48,893 nt of DNA. Source: Pseudomonadota bacterium (lineage in GTDB: Bacteria; Myxococcota_A; Polyangia; Polyangiales; JAFGIB01). The stretch spans positions 1-48,893 of the forward strand of contig JADGRE010000015.1 in assembly GCA_017881185.1 (NCBI GenBank). The letters are read 5' to 3'. A model generated the notes under the pieces. The model saw only the letters and a program-made list of their open reading frames with translations. It did no database searches and had not been told where the DNA came from. Positions within the stretch are counted from its first letter, which is position 1; every line of letters starts with the position of its first letter. Positions 1 through 7,900 of the stretch are shown here, one piece after another. Position numbers and translations under genes: made by a program.

Positions 1-1
1 G

Positions 2-94
2 ACCCACTACGAGAAGATCCTACGCGAGCACAAATTCCTCGGACAAATCCTGCTCTTCGACTCCGACGCGAACACGGAGGAAACGAGGGGATGA
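2..94 (+). CDS. C-terminal end of an unidentified protein cut by the window edge (...THYEKILREHKFLGQILLFDSDANTEETRG*)
   Basis: Open frame from position 2 to TGA at 92-94, 21 bp before the next co-directional ORF. Confidence 0.4.
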   Translation, partial: THYEKILREHKFLGQILLFDSDANTEETRG

Positions 95-115
95 TTCAGT
101 CTTCGGAGAGAAGAC

Positions 116-1093
116 GTGAGTCGCGGTCGGGGCTCGACTCAACCACGGTTCGGATTGTTCGTTGAGGGAGCCAGCAATCTGCTTCCGCGAGGACGAGACG
201 ATCTGAGGGACTTGTGGAGAACTCTGTGCGAGCACTTCAACGTCGCTCCTGATCGCGTCGATGTCTGCGGGATCACGAAGGGACAGATCCTCGCGATGGA
301 CCTTCCACACGGAGTGCAGCTGACGACGAGAGATCGCCTCGACGCAACGGTTGACATTGAGCATCGAAGAAATCCTTTCGATGTGCTCATCATCGCGTTT
401 GATGCGCTTCCGCCGAACCAGAACCTACTTGCGAAGGCCTGCCTCCGCACGGAGGTTAACTTTGTTCTTGAACGCTTTCAGAACAGCTCTGTGCTTCCAG
501 CGGCGTTTCGTGCGGAAGCCGCTGCCCTTCTGCAGCGCTACAAGGCAAATCCTGCAACGCCGCGTGGAGTCGGTCGTCCACCACGGGGAGCGATGGACAT
601 CATCTACATGGCGCCAAAATTTGAAGGGCTCGTGCTCACGGACGAGAGCGCGTGGCGCAGAGTATTCCAGCTCAAGCGCACACCGAACCAGTGGCCGAGA
701 ATGGGAACCAGCGATACCCACCTTGAGCAGCGCTTCGAAAAAGTCGTCCGCGTTGGGCGTTCGGAGGGCGTGCCTCCGAAACATGTCCGTGGCGACGCGA
801 CGACGGCGAAGCATGCGTGGGCGCGGGAGGCGATTCGACATGCTGGTGCAAACAGCGCGCTGTGGAAGCACGAAATCGCTGTTCGGCTCGGCCAGGTGCT
901 GGCGTGGCAACGACTTGTAGTCGCGCCGCATCGGGCTCGTAGAGGCAGCCGCTGGGCGAGGAAGCTCCCCGGTCGCGTCTTAGGTGGCGTCCTCCTCCGA
1001 TTCATCCTCGTCGACAATCGCCTCCAGCACCTCCGCCCCCGTGCTCACCTGCGCAATCGACAGCTTTCGAACGACTCTCTCCTTCAAACCTAA
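116..1093 (+). CDS. hypothetical protein, possibly TOPRIM/DUF4276-like
   Basis: ORF from GTG at 116; N-terminal LFVEGASN and internal PKFEGLVLTDESAWRRVF resemble DUF4276-type proteins. The last ~60 aa are Arg-rich and may be out of frame. Confidence 0.4.
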   Translation: MSRGRGSTQPRFGLFVEGASNLLPRGRDDLRDLWRTLCEHFNVAPDRVDVCGITKGQILAMDLPHGVQLTTRDRLDATVDIEHRRNPFDVLIIAFDALPPNQNLLAKACLRTEVNFVLERFQNSSVLPAAFRAEAAALLQRYKANPATPRGVGRPPRGAMDIIYMAPKFEGLVLTDESAWRRVFQLKRTPNQWPRMGTSDTHLEQRFEKVVRVGRSEGVPPKHVRGDATTAKHAWAREAIRHAGANSALWKHEIAVRLGQVLAWQRLVVAPHRARRGSRWARKLPGRVLGGVLLRFILVDNRLQHLRPRAHLRNRQLSNDSLLQT

Positions 1094-1462
1094 GTTCATC
1101 GATGCTTCATCCGACACGAGGACTTTCAATCCGCGTCCAGTGTCGCCGCGACCCACGAAAACAAGGGATGGGCGCAAGGGGTATGGGCCGTACAGCGCAT
1201 TTGCAACAGGTTGCAACGGTACGGGTGAGGTTTCCGCGGACTGCTCGTGCGCGTGTCATATCACTGCGGGTCGACCCACTGGCCATGAACCGCCGCGCGG
1301 AGGGGCCGGGGAGAGAGGGGAGGGGCCAGCGTTTATAGGGACTACCGCCCGCGCCGCAAATCGAGCCAACGGTTCGAGAGCCGTGGTAACGTCACGAGGT
1401 CGTGATTCGCGTCGCGAGACTCGGCCTATTCGGTTAGTCACCTGGCAGAGAAGAGAAAAACA

Positions 1463-2794
1463 ATGCGTAGGTTTGCGGCGAGCCTCGGGCTGTTGATCAT
1501 GGGCTGCGGGTCGTCCGGCCACACCGGGAATTCGGCGCTCCAGCACCCCGATGGCGGTGGTGGCGACACCAAGGGCGGCGGCGGCACCGGCAGCTCGAGC
1601 GGCGGCAGCCAGAACGGCGGCAGCCAGAACGGCGGCGGTGTCTCGGGAAGCGGTGGGGCCTCGGACGGGAGCGGCGGTTCGACACCCATCCCGGACCAAG
1701 ATGCGGCACCGCAAAAGTGCACCAGCGTCCTTCCACTGCCGGCGGGAACGCCGACACTGAAGGAGGGCGTATGGTCGGACATCAGTCCGAAGGGTCTCAA
1801 CTTCACGGGTCAACCACAGACTGGAAGTTTCACACAAGGCATCGCGGTCGACCCGTGCAACCCCGCGGTCATCTGGGTCGCGGTGGACGACTTCGACGTC
1901 TCCAAGGGCGGACTCTACAGGACCAGCAATGGCGGCGTGAGCTGGAGCAAGATCGGCCTGTTCGACCAACCGACGAGAATTCGCATCGATCCGAAGAATC
2001 CGAAACACGTCTACGTGGGTGACGGCGTCCGAGGTAACACCCAGGGTTTCTGGTTCTCGTTCGACGGCGGGTCGACCTGGAGCAAGCCCCCCAATTGGGA
2101 TGCGTTCCCAGCCACCATCGGCATCGCAAACTGCGCCGGGTTGAGCGACGTGTACGACATTGCAGTCGACCCGACGGACTTCCAGCACGTCCTGGTCACC
2201 CTGCATTCGCCCTACAGCTGGTGCGACAGCAAATACGGAAGCGACGCCGGCGTTCTCGAGAGTAAGGATGGGGGCATGACCTGGGTTGCGCACACTCCCA
2301 TTCAGGGTACCGCCGAGGGTCATGGAATCTCGTTCTTGGGTAAGAGCACGACCTGGCTCCTCGGCACGCAAGGCTCCGGCTACTGGCGAACCACCGACTC
2401 CGGGTCCACGTGGAGCAAGGTGTCCACCGTGGACATGGCGCACGGAGGCGGGCAGACGTACCGTACCAAGGCCGGAGTCCTCTATACGAGCAGCCAGAGT
2501 AAGGTCCTCCGCAGCACGGACGACGGGCTCACCTGGACCGAAGTCGGCTCCGAGACGTTCACGACGTCCGTATTCGGCGACGGCAACCTGCTGTACGTAC
2601 ACAATGCGTACGGCGGCAATGGCGCCACACCGTTCTCCACGTCGCCGGAATCCGACGGGCTCACGTGGACCCAGCAACCCACCAGCGCTGGGACGTTCAC
2701 GGATGGCCCGTTCGAGGTTGCGTTCGATTCGACGAATCGCATTCTCTACGCCGCCAACTGGGGCAATGGCGTCTTGGCGTTGAAGGTTCCGTGA
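1463..2794 (+). CDS. secreted lipoprotein with Gly/Ser-rich linker and BNR/sialidase-like repeat propeller
   Basis: Lipobox LLIMGCGSS, low-complexity G/S linker, repeated S.DGG.TW motifs (TSNGGVSWSK, SFDGGSTWSK, SKDGGMTWVA, TTDSGSTWSK, STDDGLTWTE). Confidence 0.85.
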   Translation: MRRFAASLGLLIMGCGSSGHTGNSALQHPDGGGGDTKGGGGTGSSSGGSQNGGSQNGGGVSGSGGASDGSGGSTPIPDQDAAPQKCTSVLPLPAGTPTLKEGVWSDISPKGLNFTGQPQTGSFTQGIAVDPCNPAVIWVAVDDFDVSKGGLYRTSNGGVSWSKIGLFDQPTRIRIDPKNPKHVYVGDGVRGNTQGFWFSFDGGSTWSKPPNWDAFPATIGIANCAGLSDVYDIAVDPTDFQHVLVTLHSPYSWCDSKYGSDAGVLESKDGGMTWVAHTPIQGTAEGHGISFLGKSTTWLLGTQGSGYWRTTDSGSTWSKVSTVDMAHGGGQTYRTKAGVLYTSSQSKVLRSTDDGLTWTEVGSETFTTSVFGDGNLLYVHNAYGGNGATPFSTSPESDGLTWTQQPTSAGTFTDGPFEVAFDSTNRILYAANWGNGVLALKVP

Positions 2795-3075
2795 CGTACT
2801 GCCGCGTGCGCGTCGTGCTTTCCGAAGAGGGTCGCCGACGTAGCACGGGGTGGGCGATCGTTTCGGTTCCGCGGGAGGCGCGTCGAGCCCTCGTGCCGCG
2901 TGGGAGGCGCGGCGAGCTCTGTCACCATTGCGCTCCGCTCCACGAGCGATTCCCGACCGCGTCCCGCGAGGATTCGAGCTATGGTCGCCCGCGGCCGACG
3001 ACGCTGCATCGCTCAGCCGCCTCAGGTACCCGAGGAAGGTGACTCGGCGCCGCGCGAGCGGCGAGGAGAGATCAG

Positions 3076-3623
3076 TTGCTATTCAACTCCTTCCCGTTCG
3101 TTATCTTCCTTTGCGTGACCACGACGCTCTTCTTCGTGCTGCCGCACCGGTTTCGTTGGTTGCTGCTGCTGCTCGCCAGCTGCATCTTCTACATGTTCTT
3201 CGTCCCGGTCTACATCCTGATCTTGCTAGTGACGATCGGAATAGACTACTTCGCGGGAATTTGGATAGAGGATTCACCGGACCCCCGCATCAAGAGGCTT
3301 TGGCTGCTCGCGAGCATCATCTCAGTGTGCGCGACGCTGTTCGTCTTCAAGTATTTCAATTTCTTCAACCAGAACATTGCCGCGCTCGCGGATGCGCTTC
3401 ATTGGAGATACCCGGTCAAGAGCCTGCGCATCTTGCTGCCCATAGGGCTCTCTTTCCATACGTTCCAGAGCCTCAGTTACGTGGTCGAGGTGTACCGCGG
3501 AAAACAAAAGGCGGAGCGGCACTTCGGTATCTACGCGCTCTACGTCATGTACTTTCCGCAGCTGGTGGCCGGCCCCATCGAGCGCCCTCAGAACCTGTTG
3601 CACCAGTTCCACGAGGAGAAGAG
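3076..3623 (+). pseudogene. MBOAT-family O-acyltransferase (AlgI-like), N-terminal part only, interrupted by an IS element
   Basis: TTG start with upstream GAGGAGAG; MLFNSFPFVIFL..., LPIGLSFHTFQSLSYVVEVYRGK, YVMYFPQLVAGPIERPQNLLHQF are MBOAT signatures; homology stops at the IS left end at 3624. Confidence 0.88.
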
Positions 3624-3695
3624 TGAAGTGGACCCCAATTTTTGGACCAGGGGTTAAGGTGGTGGAGGGTGCTCCCGACGACAGGAGCGTGACCC

Positions 3696-3983
3696 GTGAA
3701 GAAGACCCGAACCAAGCACAGCCCGACACTGAAGGCCAAGGTGGCGCTGGCCGCGATCCGCGAACAGGAGACGGTGGCCGAGATCGCGCGCCGCTACCAG
3801 CTCAACGCCAATCAAGTCTACAAGTGGAAGAAGGAGCTCATGGACAACATGGCTCACGTCTTCGAAGCTGATGGCGGCATCAACAACAACAGCTCGGAGC
3901 GCGAAGCCGAGTTGTTGCAGAAGATCGGCGAGCTGACGGTGGAGCGCGATTTTTTGTCTCGCGGGCTCGATCGCAAGCGATGA
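3696..3983 (+). CDS. IS3-family transposase OrfA (HTH)
   Basis: MKKTRTKHSPTLKAKVALAAIREQETVAEIARRYQLNANQVYKWKKEL... Confidence 0.92.
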   Translation: MKKTRTKHSPTLKAKVALAAIREQETVAEIARRYQLNANQVYKWKKELMDNMAHVFEADGGINNNSSEREAELLQKIGELTVERDFLSRGLDRKR

Positions 3984-4617
3984 AGTACAGGCGCGCAATG
4001 GTCAAACCCGACGCGACGATCTCGATGCGTCGCCAGTGCGAACTGGTCGGTGTTTGCCGTTCGAGCGTGTACTACGAGCCTGCGGAGACGAGCCCAGAAC
4101 AACTCTCGCTGATGCGCCGCATCGACGAGCTGCACCTGAAGTCTGGGCGACGGACATCACGTACATCCCACTGGCGCACGGCTTCGTGTATCTGGTGGCG
4201 ATCATCGATTGGTATTCCAGGCGCGTGCTGTCGTGGCAGCTGTCCAACACGCTGGAGACCAGCTTCTGCATCGAGGCGTTGCAGGAGGCTCTGGAGCGCT
4301 TCAGCGCGCCCGACATCTTCAACACGGACCAAGGCGCGCAGTTCACCTCGGCGGACTTCACGAAGGTGCTGCGCGACCGAGGCATCAAGATCAGCATGGA
4401 CGGCAAGGGTCGCTGCATCGACAATGTGTTCGTCGAACGCCTGTGGCGCTCGCTCAAGTACGAAGAAGTCTACCTCCACGCGTACGCCAACGTGCTCGAA
4501 GCGCGGGCCGGCATCGCGCGCTACCTCGACTTCTTCAACCATCAGCGCCCGCACCAGGCGCTGGGCTACCAGACGCCCGATGCGTTCTATCGCGGGCTCT
4601 GTCGCAACGCGGCGTGA
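3980..4617 (+). pseudogene. IS3-family transposase OrfB, internal deletion plus frameshift near 4140
   Basis: Frame 3980-4141 gives ...[11 protein letters not shown]; frame 4141-4617 gives [11 protein letters not shown]...[11 protein letters not shown]...[16 protein letters not shown] (rve DDE domain). The usual intervening HTH_21 segment is missing. Confidence 0.88.
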
Positions 4618-4839
4618 CGCTGCTCACCTCGAACGCACGCGCCGTGCACAAGTTATCAGTCTCCCCCCGGCCCCCCCCCTCGCAGAGCGACACCGAATAC
4701 CACGCGCCGGCCATCGACGACTGACGCCTCTCAGAGCTACAAGATCCAAGACGACGACGACGGATGATCAGATCTCAACCAGAGCAGATCTCCACCTTAC
4801 CGAGCCCCGTTTCTGGTCTAGAGAATGGGGTCCACTTCA

Positions 4840-5450
4840 ATCGCGTGTGTCAGGTGAAGACGAAGCGGCCGTCCAGCGAAGTCGACCGCGTGGTTGTCGA
4901 TTGGATGCAGGGCCTCCTGTTCAGCGACGACTTCGCCGGCGTAGTCGTGAACGAGCTGCGTGAGCTCCTGACTCAGCAGACCGCCACGGACGCACCGGAG
5001 CTCGATGCCCTTGAAGCCCAAGCCAAGACGCTGAAGGCGGAGATCTCCCGTCTGGTAGCTGGCATGGCCCGAACCGACGAAGCCCCCGATGCCATCATCA
5101 ACTTGGTAGCCGAGAAGGAGCGCACGCTGAAGGGTGTGGAGGGTCGCCTGGCCGCGTCGTCGGCTGTGCCCCAGGTGATCCACGCCAAGCTCAGCGCGTT
5201 GGAGGCCGGCGTCCGGCAGCGGCTGGCGGATCTGCAGGCACGCTACCTGGCCGAGAACCCGGAGGCGCGGGGCATGCTTGCCAGCCTGCTGGATGGCCCC
5301 CTGCGCCTGCGCTCCGTGGAGACCCCGGCAGGGGCAAGGTTCGAGCTTCGAGGCCGGTACACCCTCGGCCCGCTCTTGCTGACCGAGGGTGTGACCGGTG
5401 CCTCTACTGGGGTGACCCCGACGGGACTTGAACCCGTGTTACCGACGTGA
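4840..5450 (+). pseudogene. C-terminal coiled-coil remnant of a large serine recombinase / resolvase-family protein
   Basis: VDWMQGLLFSDDFAGVVVNELRELL...LEAQAKTLKAEISRLVAGMA...RLADLQARYL matches the C-terminal region of large serine recombinases; catalytic N-terminus absent, replaced by IS sequence; frame ends inside antisense tRNA-Glu (GVTPTGLEPVLPT). Confidence 0.72.
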
Positions 5451-5484
5451 GAGGCCGATGTCCTAACCGCTAGACGACGGGGCC
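5413..5484 (-). tRNA. tRNA-Glu (anticodon CTC)
   Basis: Reverse complement GGCCCCGTCGTCTAGCGGTTAGGACATCGGCCTCTCACGTCGGTAACACGGGTTCAAGTCCCGTCGGGGTCA folds as a cloverleaf; anticodon loop CTCTCAC. Confidence 0.96.
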
Positions 5485-5517
5485 GAGATACATTCTCACT
5501 GCCTGATTGCTCAGGGG

Positions 5518-5588
5518 TTCGGGGACTAGGATTCGAACCTAGATATCCAGAGCCAGAATCTGGAGTCCTGCCGTTGGACGATCCCCGA
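5518..5588 (-). tRNA. tRNA-Gln (anticodon CTG)
   Basis: Reverse complement TCGGGGATCGTCCAACGGCAGGACTCCAGATTCTGGCTCTGGATATCTAGGTTCGAATCCTAGTCCCCGAA; anticodon loop TTCTGGC. Confidence 0.96.
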
Positions 5589-5598
5589 ATGGGCGCCT

Positions 5599-5627
5599 TA
5601 TTTACGGGGCCGGGGGATCGGTGTCAA
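5599..5627 (-). promoter_or_regulatory. predicted sigma70-type promoter for tRNA-Gln/tRNA-Glu
   Basis: Minus strand TTGACA (5622-5627), 17-bp spacer, TAAATA (5599-5604), about 10 bp upstream of the tRNA-Gln 5' end. Confidence 0.8.
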
Positions 5628-5667
5628 GCAAGGCGATCCGAAAGTCCTGTCACTTGGCTCACTTGGC

Positions 5668-7221
5668 TCACTTGGCTTCGGTGACGCGGTCCAGGCGCGC
5701 TCTGGCGATGCGCATGTCGATGGCAGCGTTGGCCATGTCCAGGCGCGCCTTGCGCAGCTCGGCCTCGGCGTCGATGACGTCGGTGGCCACGGCGGCGCCA
5801 GCGCGGAACTGCTCGCGGCGCACGCGGTAGCTCTCCTCGGCGGCCGCGATGCCCGTGACCGAGGCTTCCATCGCTTCGCGTGATGCGCCGTAGTCTTCGT
5901 ACGCCTGGGCGACCTCGATCTTCAGACCATCTTCCAGCGATTCCAGGTCGGAGAGCGTCTGGGCCAGATCAGCACGGGCCTGATCTTCGCCCTTGTTCGC
6001 GCTGAGCAGGTCGTTGGGCGACCAGCTGAGCTGCGCGAACGCGGCCCAGTTGGTGCGCACGCCGTGCGTGTACATCGAGTAGCGCTGGTTCGGGTCGGCG
6101 ACATCAGCTGAACCACCGACGGCCAACTTCGGCAGCTTGTCGCCCTTCTGCGCGTCGATGTTCTCCTGATGGACACCCGCCAGGGTGCGCAGCGCCTTGA
6201 TCTCCGAGCGCTGCTCGAGCGCGCGCGCGACCATGGCGTCTTGGGTCTCGGTGAGCGCAGGCAGCGGGTGCTCCACCTCTTCGCCGATGGTGATGTCCTC
6301 GGTGCCGTCCAGATGCGTCACCGAATACAGCGCCGAACGCGCGACGGCGACGGCCGCGCGGGCACGTGCGACGATCACGCTGGCGGCAGCGATCTGCGCA
6401 TCGGCGCGCATGAGTTCGACACGCGCCAAGGTGCCTGCGTTCACCAGCGCGTCCACGTCGCGACGGTGCGCCTTCGCTTGCTCGAGCGAGGCACGCGCCA
6501 CCATCAGCTGCGCGCGAGCTCGTGCGTAGTTCCAGAAGGTCTCGCGCGCACGCAGGGCCACGATTTGCGCTTCGGCGCTCGCTTGCAGCTTCTGCACTTC
6601 GACGGCGTGCTGCGCGGCGCGGTAGCGCGGCATGATGCTGAAGAAGAGTTGGCTGACCGGATATGCAACGGACGCCTCGAACAAGAACTGATCGAGCATC
6701 AGCTTGGGAAACTTGAAGGTGGTGGTGAACGGCACAGGCGCGCTGCCGGCGATCGCCTGCGTGCCCGAGACCGGCGTCGCGAGCGGCGTGGCCTCACTCA
6801 AGCGCGTATACCGCGCGGTGAGGTCGAGGCGCGGATACACCGCGAGGTACGCCTGCTCGGCCGCCTGGCGTGCCTTTTCTCCGGCCGCCTCGGCCTTCGC
6901 GATGGACGGCGCGGTCTTCACCGCTCGTTCTGCGATCTGGTCGTTGGTCATGCTCGGACCACTGCCCTGCAGCGCCGCAGCGAGGTTGAAGCTGTCGGCG
7001 GGCGGTGCATCGACGGGCCCCGGCGCGGCCGCCGCGTTGGCAGGCGCAAGCGGCGCGGGCGCAAGCGGCGCGAGCGGCACAGACGCGGCGGGCGCGGGCG
7101 ACGCGACCGGCACAGGGGCTGGCGCCGCAACGGGCTTCGCTTGCGCAAATACCACCGCAGCCACCAGCAGCGGCACGGACACACCGGCAATCACCAAAGA
7201 TGAACCCAAGCTCACGCGCAT
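5668..7221 (-). CDS. TolC family outer membrane efflux protein
   Basis: Signal peptide, Pro/Ala-rich linker, and OEP repeat pattern (AEKAVKTAPSIAKAEAAGEKARQAAEQA, RREQFRAGAAVATDVIDAEAELRKARLDMANAAIDMRIARARL). Confidence 0.92.
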   Translation of the reverse strand: MRVSLGSSLVIAGVSVPLLVAAVVFAQAKPVAAPAPVPVASPAPAASVPLAPLAPAPLAPANAAAAPGPVDAPPADSFNLAAALQGSGPSMTNDQIAERAVKTAPSIAKAEAAGEKARQAAEQAYLAVYPRLDLTARYTRLSEATPLATPVSGTQAIAGSAPVPFTTTFKFPKLMLDQFLFEASVAYPVSQLFFSIMPRYRAAQHAVEVQKLQASAEAQIVALRARETFWNYARARAQLMVARASLEQAKAHRRDVDALVNAGTLARVELMRADAQIAAASVIVARARAAVAVARSALYSVTHLDGTEDITIGEEVEHPLPALTETQDAMVARALEQRSEIKALRTLAGVHQENIDAQKGDKLPKLAVGGSADVADPNQRYSMYTHGVRTNWAAFAQLSWSPNDLLSANKGEDQARADLAQTLSDLESLEDGLKIEVAQAYEDYGASREAMEASVTGIAAAEESYRVRREQFRAGAAVATDVIDAEAELRKARLDMANAAIDMRIARARLDRVTEAK

Positions 7222-7408
7222 GTGGCCCTCCGAAATACTGCAAGGCGCGCGTATCTTGCCCTAAATGCCCAGGCGCGCGACCGCTTTCTTCACCCGGTGG
7301 TCTGACCGGGGCCGCACAAGCAGAGGTGCACCGTATCAGCCACGCGCCGGGCGCCCACGCGGGGCTGCCCATGGGTGCCGATGAGTACGTGCGAGCGGCG
7401 CTGGCGTT

Positions 7409-7900
7409 TCAGCGCTGGGCGCGGCGGCGAAACAGCGGGCGCGGCTCGTCGGCAGCACCCTGATAGCTGACCGAGTACTCGGAGAACGCCTGCAGGGCGC
7501 CGTCGATGTCTTTGCCCGCCTTCAGCTCGTAGGCGTTGAAGCCGCAGCGCTGCATGTAGAAGAGCTGGTCGCGCAGGACGTCGCCAACCGCGCGTAGCTC
7601 GCCCTTGAAGCCGAAGCGCTCGCGCAACAGGCGCGCCGTGGTGTAGCCGCGACCGTCTTTGAAGCCGGGGAACTCGATCGCGATGAGCGGCAGCTCAGCC
7701 ACGAAGTCGGCGACCACCTTGGCTTCTTGGTCACTGCGCAGCTGCACACCGACCCGGCTGTTGCGCTTCTGCAGCTGCGCGCGCAGCTCGCGGTAGCGAT
7801 CCACGCTCACGATGATGTCGCCGTGCGCGGGCAGCTCGGTGCCGTCGGCCACGTGCACGTAGCTGTCGTCGAAGAGCTTGCCTTCTTTAATGATTCGCAT
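7409..7900 (-). CDS. DUF934 family protein (sulfite reductase-associated)
   Basis: PLIAIEFPGFKDGRGYTTARLLRERFGFKGELRAVGDVLRDQLFYMQRCGFNAYEL is the DUF934 signature; sits directly downstream of cysI. Confidence 0.93.
   Translation of the reverse strand: MRIIKEGKLFDDSYVHVADGTELPAHGDIIVSVDRYRELRAQLQKRNSRVGVQLRSDQEAKVVADFVAELPLIAIEFPGFKDGRGYTTARLLRERFGFKGELRAVGDVLRDQLFYMQRCGFNAYELKAGKDIDGALQAFSEYSVSYQGAADEPRPLFRRRAQR

Larger units (their letters stand above)
3624..4839 (+). mobile_element. IS3-family insertion sequence, internally deleted copy
   Basis: Terminal inverted repeats TGAAGTGGACCCCAATTTTTGGACCAG (3624) and reverse complement of CTGGTCTAGAGAATGGGGTCCACTTCA (ending 4839), 23/27 identical by eye; contains orfA and broken orfB. 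Confidence 0.9.

Noticed and set aside
1463-1700. Gly/Ser repeats in the BNR lipoprotein as a separate repeat element
   Set aside because: Ordinary low-complexity linker following a lipobox, common in Myxococcota secreted proteins.
1256-2677. 473-aa minus-strand ORF
   Set aside because: Antisense to the BNR lipoprotein; low-complexity Arg/Ala/Val content and no signal or domain.
4209-4963. Other ORFs overlapping the IS (frames of 4209 and the 3980-4963 extension)
   Set aside because: Only the frames carrying HTH and DDE motifs are plausible; the rest is out-of-frame translation after the deletion.
5413-5588. tRNA pair as the start of a larger tRNA/rRNA cluster
   Set aside because: No further cloverleaf or rRNA sequence found on either side; the TolC-like gene and recombinase remnant flank it directly.
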